From: Bacteroidota bacterium
GTDB lineage: Bacteria; Bacteroidota; Bacteroidia; Bacteroidales; VadinHA17
Direction of reading: 5' to 3'
DNA length: 13,402 nucleotides
Assembly: GCA_015222065.1 (NCBI GenBank)
Contig: JADFUQ010000037.1
Span: 1-13,402 of the forward strand
Part shown: piece by piece, positions 8,132 through 13,402 of the stretch
Numbering within the stretch: position 1 is the first letter of the stretch
Layout: the number at the start of each line of letters is the position of its first letter
Made by a program: the position numbers and the translations under genes
Notes under the pieces: model-generated
Told to the model about the DNA's origin: nothing
Seen by the model: the letters and a program-made list of their open reading frames with translations, nothing else
The model's database searches: none

Positions 8132-8223
8132 AATAAACCTCCTTTGTTAAATTGTTAAAGATTAATTAAATTGGTTTTAGACAGTTTTTCTTCTGTTTGT
8201 AAAAAGATTACTAAGATATAACT

Positions 8224-8496
8224 AACTAATTAGAGCCCGTCTATAAAGTCCGAAAGTTTAAATAAATATTAAAAATCACAAAAAACAAGCACCAAAATAT
8301 TTACCCCGTGAAATAATGCTCTGCATTAAATCTCCGATTTATTTCACGGGGCAGGTAAATCTCAATGACCAAAATCTCAATATTCAAAGCTGTTTCGGTC
8401 ATTTGATAATTGATATTTGGAATTTATTTGTTATTTGTTATTTGGTGCTTTAATTCAAAATTTGTTTGACTTTATGGACAGACACTAACTAATTAG
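8224..8496. mobile_element. MITE-like element with target-site duplication
   Basis: A noncoding insertion-like unit of about 255 bp lies in the 365-bp gap between the peptidase and transglutaminase-like genes. Its ends are imperfect inverted repeats: the left end from 8232 matches the complement of the right end at 8468-8486 at 15 of 19 positions, sharing ATAAAGTC. It is flanked by the direct repeat AACTAATTAG at 8224-8233 and 8487-8496, consistent with an 8-10 bp target duplication. A second inverted pair, AGCACC-AAAT / ATTTGGTGCT, is at 8288-8298 and 8440-8449. No transposase is encoded, so it would need an enzyme supplied elsewhere. The right-hand duplicate abuts the peptidase stop codon at 8497-8499. 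Positions 8132-8223 hold only the leader of the downstream gene. Confidence 0.65.
8304..8351. repeat. Cloverleaf-like palindrome inside the MITE-like element
   Basis: The outer stem CCCCGTGAAATAA (8304-8316) pairs perfectly with TTATTTCACGGGG (8339-8351), 13 bp. Inside, and partly overlapping it, are TAATGC/GCATTA (8314-8319 and 8323-8328) and AAATC/GATTT (8328-8332 and 8336-8340). As RNA or single-stranded DNA it could fold as a three-way junction. TTTACC (8300-8305) and GGTAAA (8354-8359) extend the outer symmetry. There is no T-run on either side, so it is not a standard terminator. Confidence 0.7.
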
Positions 8497-10611
8497 TTAT
8501 TCTTTTTCTTCCTTTTTAAGAGTTTCAATCATACTTTTCCAGTCAATCCATTCTTCTTTACCTCTGATCCATTTCTCGAACCAGTTAAATTCTGCCTGCA
8601 TTTTTACCATCTGGTATCTCATATTCCAGATTCCATGTCCTGTATTGGGATAGACAATGAATTCTGTGGGCACTCCAAATTTCTTTAACGCCATGTACAA
8701 TATTTCACCATGCCGTCGAGGCATTATTGGGTCGTCCTCACCAAAGTGTATTAATGTCGGTGTTTTAGCATTTTTAATATATTTTATTGGGGATTCATTA
8801 TCAACATGATAGTCCCAGTCATAATAGATTACCGTACCTGCACCCGTAGAGATTGCTTTGAAGCGATCGGTTGACACGAGTATCGAATTCGAATAATCCC
8901 CTCCTGCACTCCAGCCCATAATACCCATACTGTCCGGATGTACAATCCCTCTTTCAATTAAATAATCTACTCCTGTCATAATATCATCTAATGACAGTCC
9001 GAAGTAAGGTGTTATATCTTTTTTAAACTTCTCACCATAACCTGTTGAACCACGGTAATTTGGCTGGAAAACAACGTAATCATTTGCGGCATAGATATGA
9101 ACGTAATCACCCAATGAAGCTGAAAAATAGTTCATACATGCATCGTGGGGACCTCCATGTATCTGGACTATCAATGGATATTTTCTATTTTTGTTGTAAT
9201 TAATTGGTTTCATGAGAAGCCCTTCTACGGGCGTATCGTCGGTGCTTTTCCACCTTATAGTTTCATATTTACCGAGTAGGAAATCTTTTATCTGTGGATT
9301 TGCATCTGTGAGTTTGATCCATTTATCTCTGTCAGCAAGATTTTCAGGCACACTGTAATAAACATCTCTTGGATTTTCCGAGTCGAAATGCCAAACCAAA
9401 AATGTGCCAGTATCTTTATCCTTTACAAAAAAGGGATACCCGCTAAAGTTTGTAATCTGTTCTATTTGGTTATTATCGATTGATACCTTGAACAGATGAA
9501 TATTGACCCCAACCCCTGCTGAAAAATAGATATCCCTACTGTCGTCACTCCAGAAAGATATCCAACCCTCGTAGTTAAAATTATTAAGCAATTTTTTAAC
9601 TTCTCCACCTTCAGAAGGAACAATGTAAATTTTCCTAAGGTCAGATATTTCCTTTTCTCCATCCGGATATGTAAAAGCCAACCATTTGCTGTCAGGAGAA
9701 AAACTCAGATTCCCTCCATAATGCGAATTATTCGTGATTCTTGAAATGGTGTTAGTATTCAGGTCAAGAAGGTAAACATCCCACTCAAATGCAGTAGCAT
9801 ATCTTTCTGTTGGGGAACCGAAAAATGCGATTTTTGTACCATCCTCTGAAATAACACTCTGTAAAACTGAATACTCATCTCCCCCTGTAAGACGCCTTTC
9901 TTTTTTTGTTTCAATGTCAATTTCCCATAAATTAGAGGGGATTTTTATTTCATCCTTAATTACTACATCAAATTTTTTCTCTTTTCTCTCATTATCGATC
10001 AAATCGACACTGTCAGGAGCAACAAAATAGATTTTCTTACTGTTTGGACTCCAAAAATATGAACTAACAGGAGTTTTATGGTCAGATAGTTTTTCAGTAT
10101 CACCGCCTTCACCGGGCATAATATAGATTTGCCTTTTTTCAAATTTTCCACCCAGATAAGTAAGATATTTCCAGTCCCTGCTCCATTTATAGCTGCTTAC
10201 CCCAAATTTATCATCGGTTACTTGCCATGCTTCATCTCCATCCGGTTGCATAAAGAATATCTGGTTCTTATTTTCCGATCGGTCTGATAAAAACGCGAAA
10301 AATGAACCATCCTTATACCATTTTGGAGAAGTTTCATTCTTCTCTTTTGTAAAGGTCATCTGCCTTGTTTTACCGCCGGTTAAAGGGGTAATATAGATAT
10401 CAGAAAAACTTTTATTTTTCCCCCAATCAGGAATAGTCAAGGTATAAATGAACCATTTTCCATCAGGGGAAATATCTGTGCTCCCTATACTTCTCATCTG
10501 AATTATATCCAGAAAAGTCATTGCCCGTTTTTGCGTTTGGGATTTTCCCTGGGTGAAAGGATAAAAAAGGATTGCAACTGAAATAAGTATTATAATTTTA
10601 ATTGGTCTCAT
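8497..10611 (-). CDS. Exported S9-family (prolyl oligopeptidase-like) serine peptidase
   Basis: 704 residues, usual length for secreted acylaminoacyl-peptidase/dipeptidyl-peptidase-like S9 enzymes. A signal peptide covers about 1-25. Residues about 40-440 form the N-terminal beta-propeller with repeated SPD-type turns (DISPDGKW, FWSPNSKK, SFSPDSKW, FWSDDSRD). The C-terminal alpha/beta-hydrolase domain (about 455-685) has the oxyanion-side HGGP (485-488), nucleophile S568 in GWSAGGD, Asp627 in GEDDPIMP and His659 in TGHG. The triad is complete, so it is probably active on peptides in the periplasm or outside the cell. Only 59 residues separate Ser and Asp, where many relatives have around 80, so a segment near the active-site entrance seems shortened. 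The ATG is preceded by GGAGGA, with nine bases between. An attC-like palindrome lies about 30 bp upstream and a MITE-like element begins right at the stop codon. Confidence 0.93.
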   Translation of the reverse strand: MRPIKIIILISVAILFYPFTQGKSQTQKRAMTFLDIIQMRSIGSTDISPDGKWFIYTLTIPDWGKNKSFSDIYITPLTGGKTRQMTFTKEKNETSPKWYKDGSFFAFLSDRSENKNQIFFMQPDGDEAWQVTDDKFGVSSYKWSRDWKYLTYLGGKFEKRQIYIMPGEGGDTEKLSDHKTPVSSYFWSPNSKKIYFVAPDSVDLIDNERKEKKFDVVIKDEIKIPSNLWEIDIETKKERRLTGGDEYSVLQSVISEDGTKIAFFGSPTERYATAFEWDVYLLDLNTNTISRITNNSHYGGNLSFSPDSKWLAFTYPDGEKEISDLRKIYIVPSEGGEVKKLLNNFNYEGWISFWSDDSRDIYFSAGVGVNIHLFKVSIDNNQIEQITNFSGYPFFVKDKDTGTFLVWHFDSENPRDVYYSVPENLADRDKWIKLTDANPQIKDFLLGKYETIRWKSTDDTPVEGLLMKPINYNKNRKYPLIVQIHGGPHDACMNYFSASLGDYVHIYAANDYVVFQPNYRGSTGYGEKFKKDITPYFGLSLDDIMTGVDYLIERGIVHPDSMGIMGWSAGGDYSNSILVSTDRFKAISTGAGTVIYYDWDYHVDNESPIKYIKNAKTPTLIHFGEDDPIMPRRHGEILYMALKKFGVPTEFIVYPNTGHGIWNMRYQMVKMQAEFNWFEKWIRGKEEWIDWKSMIETLKKEEKE

Positions 10612-10639
10612 GACTTTATATCCTCCATATTAAATATGA

Positions 10640-10708
10640 CTAACGATTGAGTTCACCTGCATTTTGGAGCGTAGAGGAAAAATGTCAGGTGGAACGATTT
10701 GTTATGTG
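10640..10708. repeat. attC-like imperfect palindrome
   Basis: Arms TAACGATTGAGTTCACCTGC (10641-10660) and the complement of 10680-10704 (minus strand TAACAAATCGTTCCACCTGA) align closely, both continuing into CATTTT. The outer boxes are TAAC/GTTA (10641-10644 and 10701-10704) with an inner ACCTG/CAGGT core and unpaired bases between. The total of about 68 bp fits the size and box layout of integron attC recombination sites, including a single extra base in one arm. No integron integrase and no second site are in the window, so this could be a solitary attC-like site or an unrelated palindrome. It also lies just upstream of the peptidase ribosome-binding site. Confidence 0.5.
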
Positions 10709-10757
10709 CTAAGTAGAACGCACTTTTATAATAAACTCCCCGCCCACAACTTCTGCC

Positions 10758-10779
10758 GGAACCACGGATGGTTCTGGCT
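10758..10779. repeat. Short hairpin next to the attC-like site
   Basis: CCGGAACCA and TGGTTCTGG, separated by CGGA, form a 9-bp stem with one mismatch. It lies between the possible gene remnant and the attC-like palindrome. There is no T-run, so it is not a standard terminator. Confidence 0.45.
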
Positions 10780-10788
10780 AGAATTGAA

Positions 10789-11018
10789 TTACATTTTTAC
10801 AGCTTCGACTAAACCTCCAATAGGCTTCATTTTTTCAGTCGTTTCCCCTAACATTCTAAGCTCCCCTAAAGTTAGGCCTGCTCTATTTAAGAGGATTTCA
10901 ACATACTCCTTCAATATATTGTATAACTGATTCTGACAGAATATAATAAAGAAAAATAACGTTCCAAACAATTTTTAATGCCGGACGCGCTTTATCAACC
11001 TTACGGGCTATTGAAATG
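10789..11018 (-). pseudogene. Possible broken small gene, unrecognised
   Basis: Two adjacent minus-strand frames look protein-like but neither makes a convincing gene. One reads without an ATG from the end of the blade-lipoprotein gene through IARKVDKARPALKIVWN and stops near 10880. The other continues as an amphipathic stretch (LKEYVEILLNRAGLTLGELR, then KMKPIGGLVEAVKM) to a stop at 10789, and has only a TTG at 10971 as an early start. A single frameshift would join them into about 75 residues. No Shine-Dalgarno site and no recognised family were found. It could equally be chance open frames in a roughly 400-bp gap; its position just before the attC-like site would suit a decayed cassette gene. 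Confidence is low. Confidence 0.25.
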
Positions 11019-11021
11019 ATA

Positions 11022-12923
11022 TCAGTTAATTTGAAAAGTGGCCGGATCTCCTAGGAAACTCAATCCTGCTCGTGTTCCAAACCATTTGTTTCCTTCTGAA
11101 TCTATTGCTATTGACAATACTCTGTTATCAACCAATCCATCAGATTCCGTATAGGTAGTCCAATTTGTTCCGTCAAATTTACTTACTCCTTTTCCATAAT
11201 ATCCATATGCAAACCATTTAATACCTTCTTGATCAATAACTATGTAATCCACATTATTATCAGCTAAGCCGTCATCAGTTGTATATGTTGTCCAGTTTGT
11301 GCCATCAAATTTATTGACTCCTCCAGATGTACAAAACCATTTATTACCTTCTGAATCTATCGCTATTGAATTTACATTATTATCAGCTAAGCCGTCATCA
11401 ATAGTATATGTTGTCCAGTTTGTGCCATCGAATTTACTCACTCCACCTCTATCGGTTCCAAACCAAATAATACCTTCTGAATCTATCGCTATAGAACTCA
11501 CATAATCATCAGCTAAGCCTTCAGAAGTAGTATACGTGGTCCAGTTTGTGCCATCAAACTTACTAACTCCACCTCTATCTGTTCCGAACCATTTATTGCC
11601 TTCTGAATCTATAGCTATTGAATTTACAAAATTATAAACCAATCCATCATCAGTAGTATATGTAGTCCAAGTTGTTCCATCAAATTTACTCACTCCTCCA
11701 CCATGTCGGGCAAACCATTTATTGCCTTCTGAATCTATATTTATTGAATATACGATATTATAAGCCACTCTATCTCCAACAAATCCATCAGGTTCGATAA
11801 ATGTAGTCCAAGTTACTCCATCAAATTTACTAACTCCTCCATATGTTCCAAACCATTTATTACCTTCTGAATCTATGGCTATTGACGATATCCTGCTATT
11901 AGCCAACCCATCAGAAGTTCTATACGTAGTCCAGTTTGTTCCATCAAATTTACTAACTCCTTTTCCATAATATCCAGATGTACCAACTCCTTTTCCATAA
12001 TATCCATGTGTAAACCATTTGTTACCTTCTGAATCTATCGCTATTGAACTCACTACATCACTAGCTAGTCCGTCATCAGTAGTATATGTTGTCCAGTTTG
12101 TGCCATCAAACTTACTCACACCTCTTTCTGTTCCAAACCATATATTCCCTTCCGAATCAATCGCTATCGCTCCTACCACTTCAAAAGTCAATCCTTCAAA
12201 TTCCGTATAAGTAGTCCATTTCTTTCCATCAAATTTACTCACCCCACACTTAATCCCACGCGTAATGGTACCAAACCATTTATTACCTTCTGAATCTATG
12301 GCTATTGAACTCACATAATCATTAGCCAATCCATCAGATTCCGTATACGTAGTCCAATTTGTTCCGTCAAATTTACTGACTCCTTTCCCAAAAAATCCAT
12401 ATGCAAACCATTTATTACCTTCTGAATCTATCGCTATTGAACTCACTTCATCATTAGCCAACCCATCAGATTTGTCATATACAATCCAGTTTACTCCATC
12501 AAAACTACTCACACCTCTATCTGTTCCAAACCATATGTTTCCTTCTGAATCTATCGCTATAGAACTCACATAATCATCAGCTAGGCCGTCATCAGTAGTA
12601 TATGTTGTCCAGTTTGTGCCATCAAATAGACTAATGCCTTCTGATGTACCAAACCATTTATTTCCCGCTGAATCTATGGCTATTGAAAGGACTATGTTAT
12701 CAGCCAAGCCATCAGCAGAAGTAAATTTTGTATATTCTCCATCGTTAATATTCCATTTAACAACACCTCCGGCAGTCCCAGCCCAGATATAATTACCTTC
12801 AATAGCTACTGTATTAACGCAATTAGCATTCGTAAAATTAATCCAAATCTCTTGATAACGGGAGCATGAAATGTTTGATAGAAAAATGATTAGTAATAAT
12901 AGAAAAAATGTTTTTTTAATCAT
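11022..12923 (-). CDS. Predicted lipoprotein of about 14 regulator-propeller blades
   Basis: 633 residues. The N-terminus has MIKK, a leucine-rich hydrophobic core and a Cys at 20 (SNISC-S), a plausible though imperfect lipobox. Apart from a short tail, the rest is one degenerate blade (about 30-57) plus 13 repeats of about 41 residues built on DGTNWTTYTxxDGLAxxxVxSIAIDSEGNKWFGTxxGVSKF, the 'two-component regulator propeller' (Reg_prop) motif. Fourteen blades would fit two seven-bladed propellers, as in the sensor part of Bacteroidetes hybrid two-component systems. Here there is no Y_Y_Y domain, transmembrane helix, kinase or DNA-binding domain, so it is a free-standing surface or periplasmic binding protein of unknown ligand. 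The start is supported by GAGAGG with five to six bases to the ATG. No terminator is visible downstream. Confidence 0.85.
   Translation of the reverse strand: MIKKTFFLLLLIIFLSNISCSRYQEIWINFTNANCVNTVAIEGNYIWAGTAGGVVKWNINDGEYTKFTSADGLADNIVLSIAIDSAGNKWFGTSEGISLFDGTNWTTYTTDDGLADDYVSSIAIDSEGNIWFGTDRGVSSFDGVNWIVYDKSDGLANDEVSSIAIDSEGNKWFAYGFFGKGVSKFDGTNWTTYTESDGLANDYVSSIAIDSEGNKWFGTITRGIKCGVSKFDGKKWTTYTEFEGLTFEVVGAIAIDSEGNIWFGTERGVSKFDGTNWTTYTTDDGLASDVVSSIAIDSEGNKWFTHGYYGKGVGTSGYYGKGVSKFDGTNWTTYRTSDGLANSRISSIAIDSEGNKWFGTYGGVSKFDGVTWTTFIEPDGFVGDRVAYNIVYSINIDSEGNKWFARHGGGVSKFDGTTWTTYTTDDGLVYNFVNSIAIDSEGNKWFGTDRGGVSKFDGTNWTTYTTSEGLADDYVSSIAIDSEGIIWFGTDRGGVSKFDGTNWTTYTIDDGLADNNVNSIAIDSEGNKWFCTSGGVNKFDGTNWTTYTTDDGLADNNVDYIVIDQEGIKWFAYGYYGKGVSKFDGTNWTTYTESDGLVDNRVLSIAIDSEGNKWFGTRAGLSFLGDPATFQIN
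11040..12752 (-). repeat. Tandem array of about 123-bp blade repeats
   Basis: Thirteen in-frame units, mostly 123-126 bp. Segments such as the one encoding IAIDSEGNKWF (plus strand CCTTCTGAATCTAT) recur almost unchanged, and unit lengths vary through short inserts in blades 3, 4, 6, 8 and 12. Identity at DNA level beyond what protein function demands indicates recent duplication or gene conversion. Confidence 0.9.
11955..12006 (-). repeat. 30-bp tandem duplication within blade 6
   Basis: The 22-base segment AACTCCTTTTCCATAATATC-CA occurs at 11955-11976 and again at 11985-12006, a period of exactly 30 bp. The protein therefore carries GYYGKGV twice in a row. The frame is kept. This is probably a recent slippage or unequal-exchange event inside the larger array. 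Confidence 0.85.
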
Positions 12924-13299
12924 GATTACCTCTCACACTTATATTTTCTTTTTTTTAAAAATATTGCATAATTTACCAGACATTCCCCATTTCAAATTCA
13001 TGAGTATTTACAATTTGTATGACCTGATTTATGAAGATGACTTTAGACTTACAAAAAACATGAATACTGCTCATTTTATAGTCTAACAAGTAATTCTATA
13101 GTTTTCCTGATAACTCCTCCAAGATTACAATTCTTTCAATGATCCACAAAAAAAACGACCGTATACTGAAAAAGCTAACCTTATAACACGCCAAGTAGTG
13201 CGATATGGGGAAACTGAATAACATTATATTCTACAGCAAATTACAATATAATCCTCATATATCCAAGTAAAAACGGATTCCATATAATACTCCATTTTT
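12924..13299. other. Intergenic stretch, no gene recognised
   Basis: Very AT-rich. The leader of the blade lipoprotein lies at its low end. No open frame with a start site and coding-like composition was found on either strand. One perfect 8-bp inverted repeat, ATTATATT/AATATAAT (13223-13230 and 13245-13252), is present without GC content or a T-run. No promoter was convincing. Confidence 0.5.
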
Positions 13300-13401
13300 T
13301 TAATAAATTATAATATCCGGAGTCCATTTGATACACTTCCTGTTTTCCGGATCAAAATTTTCAAAAGTAGAAAAACCAAAAACCCAGAACCAGTATATAG
13401 A
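13300..13401 (-). CDS. Possible C-terminal fragment of an unrecognised gene
   Basis: An open minus-strand frame enters from the window edge and runs 33 codons to TAA at 13300-13302, reading ...FENFDPENRKCIKWTPDIII-Y. The composition is protein-like, but the stretch is short enough to be open by chance. A perfect 7-bp inverted repeat, ATCCGGA/TCCGGAT (13315-13321 and 13346-13352), lies inside it. Sequence beyond the window is needed to decide. Confidence 0.2.
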   Translation of the reverse strand, partial: SIYWFWVFGFSTFENFDPENRKCIKWTPDIIIY

Positions 13402-13402
13402 G

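Noticed and set aside
8304..8351. Intrinsic terminator for the peptidase gene
   Set aside because: The stem is strong, but no T-run follows on either strand and it lies inside the MITE-like element.
10664..10930. Plus-strand 88-codon open frame
   Set aside because: It runs through the attC-like palindrome and the hairpin, has no Shine-Dalgarno site, and lies opposite the more protein-like minus-strand frames.
11299..12210. Plus-strand open frames at 11299-11505 and 12019-12210
   Set aside because: They translate the complement of the blade repeats and resemble each other only because the repeats do.
11040..12752. Regular repeats suggesting a CRISPR array
   Set aside because: The period of about 123 bp is in frame, the whole stretch is one open gene, and every unit encodes a propeller blade. 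There are no unique spacers.
11022..12923. Hybrid two-component sensor
   Set aside because: The protein ends right after the last blade with no transmembrane, Y_Y_Y, kinase or helix-turn-helix segment, and no such domain follows in another frame downstream.
12871..13086. Plus-strand 71-codon open frame
   Set aside because: It begins inside the blade lipoprotein gene on the opposite strand, has AT-driven composition and no ribosome-binding site.

Overview
The window is a stretch of bacterial chromosome, AT-rich overall, with all six large genes on the minus strand and read right to left. It has no rRNA, tRNA or other reliable taxonomic marker. The load of secreted beta-propeller proteins (PD40/TolB-like and 'two-component regulator propeller' repeats), an S9 peptidase, a TPR protein and mixed use of Shine-Dalgarno sites resembles genomes of the Bacteroidetes/Calditrichaeota/Aminicenantes kind, probably from an uncultured lineage. 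That is an impression from gene content, not a placement.

Layout in transcription order (high to low coordinates). Positions 12924-13402 hold at most the tail of an unrecognised gene. Next comes a predicted lipoprotein made almost only of about 14 near-identical propeller blades (11022-12923). The gap 10620-11021 holds a possible broken small gene and an imperfect palindrome resembling an integron attC site. Then follow an S9 prolyl-oligopeptidase-family peptidase (8497-10611) and a small insertion-like element with terminal inverted repeats, target duplications and a cloverleaf-like core (about 8224-8496). After that is an exported 784-residue protein joining a two-unit curlin-like motif, a transglutaminase-like domain, a region resembling the C-terminal part of M1 peptidases, and an alpha/beta C-terminal domain (5777-8131). 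Last is a sensor kinase / response regulator / TPR-plus-PD40-propeller module (256-5576), closed by a clear intrinsic terminator at 170-207.

The most system-like part is that last module. The kinase and regulator are 6 nt apart. The propeller protein follows the regulator after 83 nt. Two copies of a 37-bp sequence (30/37 identical by hand alignment) lie in the same orientation, one upstream of the kinase and one between the regulator and the propeller gene. Each has CTTGA/CTTAA half-sites at 11-bp and 21-bp offsets, as expected of an OmpR/PhoB-type operator. I infer that the regulator controls its own operon and, separately, the exported TPR/propeller protein. The kinase itself has a large extracytoplasmic region with TPR-like helices.

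Most of the other products also carry export signals, so the theme is an envelope or extracellular protein-handling and sensing region. Whether the peptidase, the transglutaminase-like protein and the blade lipoprotein belong to the same regulon is not shown: no further copy of the 37-bp site was found near them by eye.
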